Assembly: GCF_002218085.1 (NCBI RefSeq)
Contig: NZ_BDUC01000019.1
Coordinates: 1-38,432 of the forward strand
Origin: Tolypothrix sp. NIES-4075
Lineage (GTDB): Bacteria > Cyanobacteriota > Cyanobacteriia > Cyanobacteriales > Nostocaceae
Length of the DNA: 38,432 nucleotides
Direction: 5' to 3'
The notes under the pieces are model-generated. The model saw nothing but the letters and a program-made list of their open reading frames with translations, was not told the DNA's origin and did no database searches. A program made the translations under genes and the position numbers. Positions 15,839-24,970 of this stretch are shown here, one piece after another. Position 1 is the first letter of the stretch. Each line of letters begins with the position of its first letter.

Positions 15839-16854
15839 CAGCGCTTCCGTCTGTTATGAGGTACACTAGGTTAAAATATAAATACTTTTAAATGAAGTCA
15901 TACTCTATCGAGCTTCGAGAAAAAATAGTTGCAGCACATATTCAAAAAAATATCTCAATCAGGAAAGTAGCTAACATATTTTCTGTCTCGAAGAGTTTAG
16001 TGCAAAAGCTTGTAAAACAACAAAAACTTGAAGGGAATTTACAACCAAAGCCGCGAGGAAAACCACAATTTAGTCATCTGACAAATGCTGACATAGAGTT
16101 AAGAGAGTTAGTTGAAACACATCCAGATGCAACATTGATAGAGTTGTGTGAATTATTTGCAGACAAGACTGGTAATTGGGTAGGTCGAAGTGCAATGTGT
16201 CGTGCCTTACAGAAATTAGGATTAAATCGTAAAAAAAAACATTGCGGAGTAGTCAAGCAGCAACAGAAAGAGTTCAAAAACTAAGAGTAGAATATTGGGA
16301 ACAGGTCAGAGATATAGATCCAGATAACTTAGTATTTCTAGATGAGACAGGAGTTTTATTAGGTCTGGCAAGAACTCATGCGCGTTCGCAACAAGGAACA
16401 AGAGCTTACGACCAAAAACCATTTTACAGAGGTGCAAAAGTCACAGTAATTGGAGCAATTAGTATTAAAAAAGTAGTGGCATTAATGACGATGAATGACT
16501 CAATGGTAAGCATTGCATTTGATGTATTTATTGAGAAGTTTTTAGCGCCTAATTTATGGACAGGAGCAGTAGTCGTTATGGATAACTTACCTGCCCATAA
16601 ACTAGCATCAATTGAACCAATGATTGAAGCTGTGGGTGCGTTCATTTATTTGTTTATCCTCATACTCTCCTGATTTTAATCCAATCGAGTTATGGTGGTC
16701 ACAACTCAAATCTTTTTTACGCAGTTTTGCTCCAACTACAACAGAAATGGTTGATACAGTAATCTCAGTTGCACTCGACTTAATGAATCCTCAACATTTA
16801 AAAAACTGGTTTACTAATTGTTGCTATTGTACCTCATAACACCGGGAAGTGCTG
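15839..16854 (+). mobile_element. IS630-family insertion sequence, 1016 bp
   Basis: The terminal inverted repeats are 26 bp: CAGCGCTTCCGTCTGTTATG... at 15839-15864, and its complement CAGCACTTCCCGGTGTTATG... at 16829-16854, with four mismatches. TA dinucleotides flank both ends (15837-15838 and 16855-16856), the target duplication typical of IS630/Tc1-type elements. The transposase gene fills it. Copy looks recent by its ends but is broken inside the gene. Confidence 0.9.
15892..16839 (+). pseudogene. IS630-family transposase, one natural -1 frameshift plus one disabling frameshift
   Basis: The N-terminal helix-turn-helix part (SYSIELREKIVAAHIQK, then SIRKVANIFSVSKSLVQKL) is in the first frame from ATG 15892. 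A run of nine A (16231-16239) then allows a -1 shift into the catalytic frame, as many IS630 elements use; without it the frame stops at 16284. The second frame carries the first Asp (NLVFLDETG) and second Asp (VVVMDNLPAHK). Near 16645-16660 it runs into a stop at 16673, while the remaining SSYSPDFNPIELWWSQLKSF with the third acidic residue continues in another frame to 16839. That second break has no slippery sequence, so the enzyme is probably dead. Confidence 0.85.
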
Positions 16855-17090
16855 TAATGATAATTGCTGGTAAAAATAACTTGAACACTTTTTATATGAA
16901 AGCTAGATTTAGCAAGCTATTCCCAATTAATTTTGTCAAACTTATTTTTACATGATTCCTAAAGGTTTGAGATGTGGGATTTTTGCATTTTATATCCTTT
17001 AATTTTAGCTGTAAATTTATTAATACTTTTCTAATTTGCTTACTTATGGTAGACTATTGCTCACCTGAAAATTGATTTAATTGCTATTTA

Positions 17091-18449
17091 ATGAATACAA
17101 AAATTTTTTCCCAATACGACTTCCTTTATCGCTTTCTGAAAACTGCTACTGTTAATGTAGCGTCAAACATTATGATACCCTTAGCGGGTGGAATCAGCGT
17201 AGCTTTCATGGGACACCTGCCCAACATTAATTATTTAGCAGGAGTGGCATTAGGTTCTATTTTGTTTAGTCTTCTCTACGAGAGTTGTTCCTTTATAAAA
17301 TCAGGAACAACTGCAATTACATCTCAAGCAGTCGGAAGTGATGACCGAGAAGCAACAATTCTAGCAGGACTACAAAATGCCTTAATCGCCTTGGGATTGG
17401 GTATGCTTTTGCTGCTGTTGCAATATCCTCTGGGGAAGCTGGGCTTTATGTTGTTGAGTGCTACGGCCGATGTGAAACTTGCCGGAATTGCTTATTTTAA
17501 TAGCCGGATTTTGGGAGCGCCTGCGGCTTTAGTCAACTTAGTCTTAATGGGATGGTTTCTTGGACGAGAAAAAAATCGTCAAGTTTGGTTACTCGTTATT
17601 ATTGGGAATGCTGCTAACGTTGTACTGGATTACGTTTACATTATCCTTTGGAATTGGTCAAGCATGGGGGCTGGATTGTCCCAAGCTATTAGCCAATATC
17701 TAACCTTATTTGTTGGACTTGTGATGATTAGCCGTGAATTTTCATTAAAAGAAATAGCTGATTTAACAGGAAAAATCCTAAATGTGTCTGCTTTAAAAGC
17801 TATTTTTGCTATCAATGGCAATCTGTCTGTTAGGTCTACAGTTATCGCATCTATTTTTGTCCTTTTCACTACTTTTAGTGCGACCCTGGGAACCGATGTT
17901 CTGGCGGAAAATGTTTTACTTCTCCAAATAGTAGCATTAAGTATGTATATGTGTGATGGAGTAGAATATGCTACTGTCACTTTAACTGGTAATTTTCAAG
18001 GTCAAGAAGCAAGACATAAATTCGTACCACTTTTGCAAATTGCATTAGCAACTAACTTAGCGATCGCTTTAGTAGTTGGGTTGGCTGCTATCTTTTTTCC
18101 CGATCCTATATTTCATATATTCACTAACCATTCTGAATTGATAGAAGCAATTAAAGTTTATATCCCTTGGATAATCCTTGTTGTAGTGGGATCTGGATTT
18201 GCTTATATTTTAGATGGATATTTTGCTGGCTTGGGTGAGGGAACTGCTATACGCAATACGTACTTAATCAGTGGTTCGCTGGGATTTATCTCCCTAGCTT
18301 TATCAACCTTTTATTTTCATAGTAATCATTTTTTATGGTTATCTCTATCCATGTTTATGTTATCTTGCACTTTAATTCTGGGAGTACAAATACCTATGAC
18401 TTTGCAATTAAATGAGGAGAAGGAGGCTGTCACAATCAATGAAATATAG
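17091..18449 (+). CDS. MATE family efflux transporter
   Basis: A 452-residue integral membrane protein with about twelve hydrophobic helices in two six-helix halves, the normal length for multidrug and toxic compound extrusion (MATE) exporters, which use sodium or proton gradients. N-terminal IPLAGGISVAFMGHLPNINY and the SGTTAITSQAVGSDD loop are typical family features; the second half repeats the pattern near residues 230-430. The stop overlaps the aldo/keto reductase start by 11 bases, so the two form an operon. Substrate unknown; its place at the edge of a glycan/natural-product-like cluster suggests export of a small product. Confidence 0.9.
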   Translation: MNTKIFSQYDFLYRFLKTATVNVASNIMIPLAGGISVAFMGHLPNINYLAGVALGSILFSLLYESCSFIKSGTTAITSQAVGSDDREATILAGLQNALIALGLGMLLLLLQYPLGKLGFMLLSATADVKLAGIAYFNSRILGAPAALVNLVLMGWFLGREKNRQVWLLVIIGNAANVVLDYVYIILWNWSSMGAGLSQAISQYLTLFVGLVMISREFSLKEIADLTGKILNVSALKAIFAINGNLSVRSTVIASIFVLFTTFSATLGTDVLAENVLLLQIVALSMYMCDGVEYATVTLTGNFQGQEARHKFVPLLQIALATNLAIALVVGLAAIFFPDPIFHIFTNHSELIEAIKVYIPWIILVVVGSGFAYILDGYFAGLGEGTAIRNTYLISGSLGFISLALSTFYFHSNHFLWLSLSMFMLSCTLILGVQIPMTLQLNEEKEAVTINEI

Positions 18450-19386
18450 ACAATTGGGTAACAGCGAACTGCATATTTCTGAAATCAGTCTTGGCTCTTG
18501 GGGTATTAATGAAGGTGTAGAACGACAAAATGCAGAGGCTTGCATTTACAAAGCCTTTGATGTTGGTATTAACTTCATTGATACTTCTAATTCTTATGCG
18601 GCTGGCGCTGCTGAGTCATTTTTGGGAGAAGTATTACAAGGAATTGAGCGATCTTCGTATATCTTAGCGACCAAGGTCTTCTTTCCCACGTCACCTACTG
18701 ATCGAGGACTGTCAGCACCCCAGATCAGAAAACAAATTGATGCTTCCTTAAACCGATTGTGTACTGATTATGTTGACCTGTATCAATGCCATCGCTACGA
18801 TCCGAGTACACCCTTAGAGGAGACAATGACGGCACTCACTGAGGTAGTGCGTCAGGGAAAAGTTCGTTACATCGGCTTTAGTGAGTGGAGTCCTGAGCAA
18901 ATTCAAGCTGCGTTCAATCTTGCTGATGTTGAACGCTTTGTTTCTAGTCAGCCTCAGTATTCTATGCTGTGGCGCGAACCAGCAGCAGAAGTTTTTCCAT
19001 TGTGTGCAGCTAATGGTGTTAGTCAGATGGTTTGGTCGCCATTAGCGCAAGGTGTACTTACAGGCAAATACCAGCCAGGACAAGTTCCACCTGAAAATTC
19101 TCGCGCTGCCAATGAAAAAATGAATTGGTTTTTGATAGACAATTTGTTTAGCGATCGCATTCTAACAGAGGTACAGAAACTAAAACCCATTGCCCAAGAT
19201 TTAGGGTTGAGTATGCCGCAGTTAGCTTTGGCTTGGGTACTAGGCTCTGAATACGTATCTTCAGCCATTATCGGTGCTAGTTGTCCCGAACAAATTGTGG
19301 ACAATGCTGCTGCATCAGGAATACAACTGGATGCGGACGTATTGACAGCAATTGACGAGGTACTGATATCAGTTGTTCGCAACTAA
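18439..19386 (+). CDS. Aldo/keto reductase
   Basis: A 315-residue NADPH-dependent oxidoreductase of the aldo/keto reductase superfamily, TIM-barrel fold, Kv-beta/YhdN-like branch. The catalytic tetrad is visible: Asp in FIDTSNSYAAGAAESFLG, Tyr in the same block, Lys in YILATKVFF and His in VDLYQCHRYDP. Family motifs also include RYIGFSEWSP and SQPQYSMLWRE. I chose ATG 18439 (MKYRQLGNSELHISEISLG) rather than any upstream codon, since it starts the conserved barrel; GAAGGAGG lies about 12 bases upstream. It overlaps the MATE stop. The substrate, an aldehyde or sugar-like carbonyl, cannot be told. Confidence 0.92.
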   Translation: MKYRQLGNSELHISEISLGSWGINEGVERQNAEACIYKAFDVGINFIDTSNSYAAGAAESFLGEVLQGIERSSYILATKVFFPTSPTDRGLSAPQIRKQIDASLNRLCTDYVDLYQCHRYDPSTPLEETMTALTEVVRQGKVRYIGFSEWSPEQIQAAFNLADVERFVSSQPQYSMLWREPAAEVFPLCAANGVSQMVWSPLAQGVLTGKYQPGQVPPENSRAANEKMNWFLIDNLFSDRILTEVQKLKPIAQDLGLSMPQLALAWVLGSEYVSSAIIGASCPEQIVDNAAASGIQLDADVLTAIDEVLISVVRN

Positions 19387-19488
19387 TGTTGAAAAAATTG
19401 GCAATGATAAAATTTACTCTAAGCCCTGAGAAATGATAATGTAATAGCGTTCGTGTATGATTTATATGTCAAAACAAAATAAGATTCT

Positions 19489-19899
19489 ATGAATAGCCTG
19501 ACTAACAAAGAAGTGGTTAGACACTTTTTTGAAATCTATAATAATCAAGATTACGAAACTGCGTACAAATATCTTGCACCGAATTATATAGATTATGGAT
19601 TACCTCAAGTGCGAAGCGTCGAGGATGCGATTGAGATATTGAAAGGGACTCACAAAGCCTTTCCAGATATCAAAGTTGTGATTGACGATCTGATTGAGGA
19701 AAATAACAAAGTCGTATTTAGAGGTCACTTTACAGCTACGCACCTGGGTGAGTTTGTGGGAATAGCTCCCAGTGGAGTAAAAGTAGAATTTGAGGCATTA
19801 GAGATATTCAAGATTGAAAACGAGAAGATTGCAGAATCTTGGGGATATTGGCCGCTTTCGGATATTGTCAGCCAGATTCAGGCTGCCGAAAAGGTTTAA
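19489..19899 (+). CDS. SnoaL-like (ester cyclase) small protein
   Basis: A 136-residue protein of the SnoaL/NTF2-like cone fold. VVRHFFEIYNNQDYETAYKY at the start, NYIDYG near 47-52, FPDIKVVIDDLIEENNKVVF in the middle and TATHLGEFVGIAPSG are typical of SnoaL-like polyketide cyclase relatives, most of which have no known reaction. It follows the aldo/keto reductase by about 100 bases on the same strand, so co-expression is possible. Confidence 0.85.
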   Translation: MNSLTNKEVVRHFFEIYNNQDYETAYKYLAPNYIDYGLPQVRSVEDAIEILKGTHKAFPDIKVVIDDLIEENNKVVFRGHFTATHLGEFVGIAPSGVKVEFEALEIFKIENEKIAESWGYWPLSDIVSQIQAAEKV

Positions 19900-20208
19900 A
19901 TGACTGGTTTTCTCAGAGTTATCTTCAGTAAAGGAAATAGGATTTAAGGCGGAGAATAGGCTTCTCCAAATAGTGAAAACTGAAAACCGCTATATATAAT
20001 GTTATTATCCCAAAGAGCATAATAACGCTTCAATAGCCCAGGATAAAAGAATTGCCACAATTCTGATAGACATAGTGATAAACCTTGTCAGATACAAACC
20101 ACTGACTAGGAAAGTGATATATGTACACTCCATAGCTAATGGCAATCCTCCCCACATATAACTTCCACAGGTTTAGAACATTAACCCTTTCCAGACTTCT
20201 CTTTACTA
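19900..20208. other. Convergent intergenic region
   Basis: About 310 bases between converging genes. A small GGAGAA/TTCTCC hairpin (19951-19967) could end the upstream transcript. Nothing else recognised. Confidence 0.3.
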
Positions 20209-20832
20209 CTAAGCTGTGAAGGTCTCTATATTTTCGAGATGACTCACATCATTCCAGACAATAAGACTCCAGCGCCCGTTAACATACTCAAAAGTGCAGA
20301 GGTTCGCATTATACAGCTTGAAGCGCCAACTATTTCCAGGTGGGAGACCAAGTACCATTTCAAAAAAAACCATCAACACACAACCATGAGTTACCACCAC
20401 AACGGTTTCATCTAAATGTCGTTTAGCGATCGCATTCAGGACACGAAAGCTTCTGTCCCCACATTGGCTTAAACTTTCTCCTTCTGGGATGACGTATTCA
20501 AAGCCAATATGTTCATAGTCTTGCCGCTCCTGTGGAAACTTTTTGTGCATTTCAGAGACTGTTAATCCCTGAAATATTCCCATATTCCACTCTCGTAATT
20601 CCGGGTCAAAAATGACTTTTTTTCCACATACTTCAGCAATAATGTTGGCTGTTTGAACAGCACGACCCAGGTCACTGCTGTAAAAAGTGGTGAATGAAAG
20701 ACGGCGTAAGCGATCGGCAATGGCATCAGCCTGCCAGATGCCTTTGGGTGTCAATGGACTATCGAGTTGCCCCGTAGCCTTGTCCTGTACATTCCACTCG
20801 GTTTCCCCATGGCGTACAATGACCAGTTTCAT
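20209..20832 (-). CDS. Histidine phosphatase (phosphoglycerate mutase superfamily)
   Basis: A 207-residue phosphatase. The catalytic RHGETEWN motif is at residues 7-14, with the second histidine in VVVVTHGCVLMVF near 147-151. YSSDLGRAVQTANII and LREWNMGIFQGLT are conserved in the co-factor-independent GpmB/CobC/fructose-2,6-bisphosphatase group. Substrates are phosphosugars or similar and cannot be assigned. It lies on the same strand as the PLOD-like glycosyltransferase behind it. A remnant of a second, similar phosphatase start occurs at 24812-24865, so such genes have been duplicated or exchanged in this cluster. Confidence 0.92.
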   Translation of the reverse strand: MKLVIVRHGETEWNVQDKATGQLDSPLTPKGIWQADAIADRLRRLSFTTFYSSDLGRAVQTANIIAEVCGKKVIFDPELREWNMGIFQGLTVSEMHKKFPQERQDYEHIGFEYVIPEGESLSQCGDRSFRVLNAIAKRHLDETVVVVTHGCVLMVFFEMVLGLPPGNSWRFKLYNANLCTFEYVNGRWSLIVWNDVSHLENIETFTA

Positions 20833-20935
20833 TTCTTGTTATCCTATAGTGATTCATAAAGAAAGCTCCATTTCTACGCAGGGTTTTGATTTCCAGGCTC
20901 ATTTGACCAATTTTGAATCAACCCTGCTGAAATTT

Positions 20936-21634
20936 CTAAATATTGAAAACTCTTTGTATCTCCTCGTAAGCTTGTTTCTGTATTTCCAGCGCCAGCCAGG
21001 TTACATGGACGAAATAAGACAGCAAATTGTCACAGCATAGTGGATTATTGTCGTAGGTGTGGGTATAGCAGAATTTGAATGTGCTGTCGATATCCATATT
21101 TAACAAACCCAGTTCAGAGTTTTCTAACATGAATCGGGAAATCACACGCTGGTCATTCTGACGAGAATCCATCATATACTTTTCTAAAAAATTAGTTGCA
21201 ATATAATTAAGCATACGGAGATAAGCCCATTTGTAGGCAATAATAAACCCACTGTTGAGATACTTTGCTGGCTGTCCTAAATAATTAGACAAGAAGAAGG
21301 GAAGTACATCGGCACTGTGGTGGCAAAATATAGTTTCGGCACCGAAAATTATATCTCTACCTGTAGCACTAAAGTCTGCTGCTAATCCAGCAGGATCGTA
21401 ACGAATGCACAGGACATCATAGGCATCTGTAAAGACGATGATTGTGTCGTCAGCAATATCGGTATTAGAAGCTAAGAAATCACGAACCTTAAAAATCTTT
21501 GAGAGAAGTCCCAGCTGCTGAGAGTAATTATCGAGTATACGCAAGTTACCTCGTAATGATGAATAAAGTGGCTGGACAAGTGGACTGTTCGCGTCACACA
21601 GAGTAATGAAAACGGGTTCTTCGGCAATTTGCAT
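20936..21634 (-). CDS. PLOD-like glycosyltransferase
   Basis: A 232-residue protein resembling the glycosyltransferase domain of procollagen lysyl hydroxylases (PLOD) and related bacterial enzymes. FTDAYDVL (near 68-75) supplies the metal-binding DxD-like motif, ALPAKYLNSGFIIAYK-type sequence (here GQPAKYLNSGFIIAYKWAYL) follows near 121, and a stretch with DNDQRVISRF-like character (RQNDQRVISRFM) near 157-168. It would transfer a sugar from an NDP-sugar. It is about the size of an isolated domain. It is co-directional with the histidine phosphatase (downstream) and the acyltransferase (upstream). Confidence 0.8.
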   Translation of the reverse strand: MQIAEEPVFITLCDANSPLVQPLYSSLRGNLRILDNYSQQLGLLSKIFKVRDFLASNTDIADDTIIVFTDAYDVLCIRYDPAGLAADFSATGRDIIFGAETIFCHHSADVLPFFLSNYLGQPAKYLNSGFIIAYKWAYLRMLNYIATNFLEKYMMDSRQNDQRVISRFMLENSELGLLNMDIDSTFKFCYTHTYDNNPLCCDNLLSYFVHVTWLALEIQKQAYEEIQRVFNI

Positions 21635-21762
21635 AAGCTTTAACTCTCTTCACTTGGAGACTAACTTGAAAAGCCAAAAAAATACAATATTTTAGGGAAA
21701 ACCGCTGAGAGTTGAAAGAAATATATCCAATAAATGTAGCGCTATAGCAGTCTAATTAAAGA

Positions 21763-23058
21763 TTAGGACATTTTCGTGTTCGCTATTTCCTGTTCCCTGT
21801 TGCTTATTCCCCATTCCCTAAAATGAAATTTAACTTTAGGTTGTATAACAAGCTCTAGAAAACTTGACAATGATATTGCGATCGCAAGCCAAATGAATAA
21901 ACCTAGAGAGAAACTAAAAACGCTTCCCTGCCAAGGAAAGTATTTATACATTAGTATCGCCATCGGCATATGTAACAGATAGAAAGCATAGGAAATACGA
22001 CCCATAAAAATTATTTTTTTCAAGCTATTGACAGATATATTATATTTTAAAAGAATAAGTGCAAGTATAATAAAAAAAGATAGTGCTACCAATTTTGGTT
22101 CTTGCAAAACACGTTCCTGCAAAATTAACCAAAGCAGGTGAAAAATAGGGATTAAAAAACTGAGTAAACGTAAATAAACGAAACCATAAAAATAGCGTTG
22201 TGTGATTTCACTAATTATTAATATACAAATTGGCAAAATTGTTAGGTCAGAAAAATTGACATGACTAACAACTGAATTGGAAAAACCTAGAGCGTTTAAA
22301 ATATATTTACCTGTTAAAAGATGATTGGTGGCATAAAATAATAAAATATAGCTAAAAAGTGGGAAAAAAGATTCTTTTTTACTAGAGGGTTGTATTTTCC
22401 ATGCTAATAATAGCCCACTCAACCAAAAAATCCATCCGGAGGCATAACCAGCAATAAATTGGGGAAATAATGGAAAAAACCAGCCTATAGCACTGAATAG
22501 AAAAATCCCTAAAAGTATATCTAAAATTTTAGGATGCCACCACCAGATTAAGATAAAAACTAAATAATAGAAAATTTCGTAATTTAAACTCCACACAGCC
22601 GCATCACCTGCTATAGGAGGTAGGGAAAAAGAAAAGTATTGGTCAAAATTTTGTAAAAAAAATAAATTTCCTAAAACTATATTGAATTTTTCATGAGGTT
22701 CAGCCAATACTCCTAAACAAATAGCAATGAAATAAATGGGTAAAATTCTAATCGCTCGGCGTAATATATAATTATGAGCCTGCTCAATAGAGAAGTCTTT
22801 TTTAGTTGTTAAGCCAATAACGTAGCCTGAGAGAACAAAAAATAGTAAAACGGCACTATGTCCTGCTTGTAAATAGCTGAAATAAATATTGGGATGGTAG
22901 GTCGGGTCTAAAAAGTTTTTTACACAAAAAACATGAGTTGATGCGACTGAAAGGGCAGCAAGTCCTCTAATCCCCTCTAAATTATAGTCATAAGTTGAAT
23001 TTTTTTTTAAAGCGTAATCACCTCTATTATCAGGCTCTATTTTTGCATTAATGTTCAT
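21763..23058 (-). CDS. Acyltransferase family 3 membrane protein (OafA/YrhL-like)
   Basis: A 431-residue polytopic membrane acyltransferase that would add acetyl or other acyl groups to a sugar on a glycan or lipid. Family marks are YNLEGIRGLAALSVASTHVF with the active-site-type histidine near residue 42, LLFFVLSGYVIGL near 73-85 and LRRAIRILPIYF near 102-113. About ten hydrophobic helices follow. The strand and position, just after the DegT aminotransferase, fit a role in modifying an amino-sugar product. The gene is notably AT-rich compared with its neighbours. Confidence 0.9.
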   Translation of the reverse strand: MNINAKIEPDNRGDYALKKNSTYDYNLEGIRGLAALSVASTHVFCVKNFLDPTYHPNIYFSYLQAGHSAVLLFFVLSGYVIGLTTKKDFSIEQAHNYILRRAIRILPIYFIAICLGVLAEPHEKFNIVLGNLFFLQNFDQYFSFSLPPIAGDAAVWSLNYEIFYYLVFILIWWWHPKILDILLGIFLFSAIGWFFPLFPQFIAGYASGWIFWLSGLLLAWKIQPSSKKESFFPLFSYILLFYATNHLLTGKYILNALGFSNSVVSHVNFSDLTILPICILIISEITQRYFYGFVYLRLLSFLIPIFHLLWLILQERVLQEPKLVALSFFIILALILLKYNISVNSLKKIIFMGRISYAFYLLHMPMAILMYKYFPWQGSVFSFSLGLFIWLAIAISLSSFLELVIQPKVKFHFREWGISNREQEIANTKMS

Positions 23059-23096
23059 GAAGTTTCACTAAATTTTCACAGTTTAATGGGAGATTA

Positions 23097-23189
23097 TCAT
23101 TTTAGTATCAATTCGTCAATCTCACTTCTAAAACTAGAGGTTAATTGACTAAACATCGCATCTAAATCTTGAAGAGAATCTATCATCAT
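23097..23189 (-). CDS. Possible 30-residue peptide coupled to the DegT gene
   Basis: An ATG overlapping the aminotransferase stop (ATGA) opens a frame of 30 codons: MMIDSLQDLDAMFSQLTSSF then RSEIDELILK and a stop at 23097. It is amphipathic and helical. The overlap is the arrangement used for translational coupling. It may be a real small protein or the leftover start of a longer gene. Unrecognised. Confidence 0.3.
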   Translation of the reverse strand: MMIDSLQDLDAMFSQLTSSFRSEIDELILK

Positions 23190-24292
23190 GCCCCATAAAA
23201 TTGACGAATATTTTCAATCACATAATCTTGTTGTTCAGGTTTTAAAGAATAAGCTGAAGGTAAAGAAATCCCCCGTTCATAAGCTTGGGTGCTGACAGGA
23301 TAATCTCGATCGGGATTATGCCATTCTTGCTTTTGATAACAAGGTTGTAGATGTAAAGGACAGAAAAATCGCCGAGTTTGAATCCCATTTTCTGCTAAAT
23401 ATTCTGCTAATTCAGCCCGTTGATCGGTATAAAACGAAGTAAACCAGTGAACTGGTTGACAACGAGGATCTATAGGCATAATTTCTAATTCAGGAATATC
23501 TTTTAGCCCATCTGCATAATTATCATAAATCTCTTGTTTGCGTTGAATAATTGCAGGTAATTTCTGCAATTGGGCAATGCCGATCGCTGATTGCATTTCT
23601 GTAATTGAAAAATTAAAACCAATATGTTCATGCACAAAAGTTCCACGATGATCTCGACCATGATTTTTGAGGCGGCGACAAGATTGAGCAATGGTATCAC
23701 TATTGGTTAAAATTATACCCCCTTCACCACAAGTAATAGTTTTATTGCCATAAAAAGAAATGGCACTCATATCCCCGTGAAGCCCAACATGATCTCCTTT
23801 AAACTTCACTCCAATAGCTTGAGCTGCATCTTCAATTACTTTTAAATTATAATGAGTAGCAAACTCAGTAATTTTTTCCATATCTGCACTCTGTCCATAT
23901 AAATGGACAGGCATAATTGCTTTAGTTTTCTCTGTAATTAAAGCTTCAGCTTTGATAACATCTAAACCTAAATTATCTTTTTCTATATCACAAAAAATGG
24001 GTATTGCTCCTGTCATAATAATGGCATTAGAAGAAGCGACAAAAGTTAAATTTGGAACAATAACTTCATCACCAAAACCAATTCCTAACGCTTTTAATCC
24101 ACAGTATAGTGCAGTTGTTCCATTAGAGGTGGCGATCGCATATTTAGCCGCCGTTAAGAGTTTAATCCCTTCCTCAAATTCTTCGGTTAGTTTGTACTCC
24201 GTTAAATATGTAGATTCAATAACACGCTTCAGCTGTTCAAGTTCGCTATTGTCAATCCAAGGTTCAATTTGAATAATTTTGTATTTTGTCAT
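23186..24292 (-). CDS. DegT/DnrJ/EryC1/StrS aminotransferase
   Basis: A 368-residue PLP-dependent sugar aminotransferase that would convert an NDP-keto-sugar into an amino-sugar. SNGTTALYCGLKALGIGFGD near 56-75, EVIVPNLTFVASSNAI near 76-91, and the PLP-lysine block SFYGNKTITCGEGG near 178-191 are diagnostic. DAAQAIG (near 156) supplies the PLP-binding aspartate. Length is normal and the gene looks intact. The start ATG 24292 opens directly with QIEPWIDNSELEQLKRVIES. A decayed relative with the same N-terminus is at 30082-30303. It sits upstream of the acyltransferase on the same strand. Confidence 0.95.
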   Translation of the reverse strand: MTKYKIIQIEPWIDNSELEQLKRVIESTYLTEYKLTEEFEEGIKLLTAAKYAIATSNGTTALYCGLKALGIGFGDEVIVPNLTFVASSNAIIMTGAIPIFCDIEKDNLGLDVIKAEALITEKTKAIMPVHLYGQSADMEKITEFATHYNLKVIEDAAQAIGVKFKGDHVGLHGDMSAISFYGNKTITCGEGGIILTNSDTIAQSCRRLKNHGRDHRGTFVHEHIGFNFSITEMQSAIGIAQLQKLPAIIQRKQEIYDNYADGLKDIPELEIMPIDPRCQPVHWFTSFYTDQRAELAEYLAENGIQTRRFFCPLHLQPCYQKQEWHNPDRDYPVSTQAYERGISLPSAYSLKPEQQDYVIENIRQFYGA

Positions 24293-24345
24293 AAGAACGG
24301 AACGTCAATATCAATTAAAGGTGAAAAGAAGCATATCATATATTT

Positions 24346-24551
24346 TAAAATAAAATTTACTTAGAGACCATTTATAAAGTAAATATTAAGTAGGGTGTGT
24401 TACGGCTATGCAAGGATTTAGGAGTTTGAGAGGCTAATTATTAGCCGCAGGGCACCATCTTTCTCGGTGCGTTAAGCGTTGCTATAACGCACCCTACCAT
24501 TTAAGGTTTACTTTATAAATAACCTCTTATAGGATAAAATAAAATTTACTT
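24346..24551. repeat. MITE-like inverted-repeat element with 17-bp flanking direct repeats
   Basis: TAAAATAAAATTTACTT occurs at 24346-24362 and again at 24535-24551. Between them, TTTATAAAGTAAA and AGTAGGGTGTGTTA on the left are mirrored on the right by TAACGCACCCTACC and TTTACTTTATAAA. This is a palindromic miniature element of about 170 bp of a kind scattered in cyanobacteria (GTAGGGTGCGTTA core). The 17-bp repeats may be a target duplication or part of the element. Confidence 0.7.
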
Positions 24552-24655
24552 GACTCCGTTGAGGTAAATAGTATAATATTTCGTCGGCTTAACCTATATG
24601 AAAATTTTCGCCTTCTTAGGCAATTGCTCTTTAAATCTACCTAAAATAAATAATT

Positions 24656-24811
24656 ATGACCATCGTTTTGGTGACAGGTTCAGCCGGGTTAATTAATTCT
24701 GAATCAGTCCGATTTTTCTACAATCTTGGCTTTAGTGTGGTTGGCATTGACAAGAATATGCGCTCCTTTTTCTTCGGTGAAGATGCCTCGACCGAATGGA
24801 ATCGCGATCGC
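24656..24811 (+). pseudogene. N-terminal remnant of an NDP-sugar epimerase (CDP-tyvelose/paratose epimerase-like)
   Basis: From ATG 24656 the frame reads a Rossmann start, MTIVLVTGSAGLINSESVRF then FYNLGFSVVGIDKNMRSFFF and GEDASTEWNRDR, typical of CDP-tyvelose-2-epimerase-like SDR enzymes. The glycine motif is degraded (GSAGLIN for GSAGLIG). Similarity ends at 24811, at a HIP1 octamer, and a stop follows at 24821-24823. Only about 52 of some 340 residues remain. Confidence 0.75.
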
Positions 24812-24865
24812 CTTTTCGTGTAGATTCCACTCGGTTTCCCTACGGCGGATGATGATTAGTGTCAT
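24812..24865 (-). pseudogene. N-terminal remnant of a second histidine phosphatase
   Basis: From ATG 24865 on the minus strand the frame reads MTLIIIRRRETEWNLHEK, a damaged version of MKLVIVRHGETEWNVQDK in the intact gene at 20832. The catalytic His is replaced by Arg. It ends at 24812 against the epimerase remnant, head to head. Confidence 0.7.
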
Positions 24866-24881
24866 TGCTTGTTGTCCGCAG

Positions 24882-24901
24882 CCTCTCCCGATTGGGAGAG
24901 G
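24882..24901. terminator. Small hairpin downstream of the methyltransferase gene
   Basis: CCTCTCCC (24882-24889) pairs perfectly with GGGAGAGG (24894-24901) over a GATT loop, about 70 bases after the methyltransferase stop (24971) on the minus strand. No clear U-run follows. Confidence 0.35.
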
Positions 24902-24970
24902 AATATGAATTCTCCATTTGTTCTAATCAAAAATTCAATTCCTTGCTCGGTTGACTGGGAAATCATGGCT

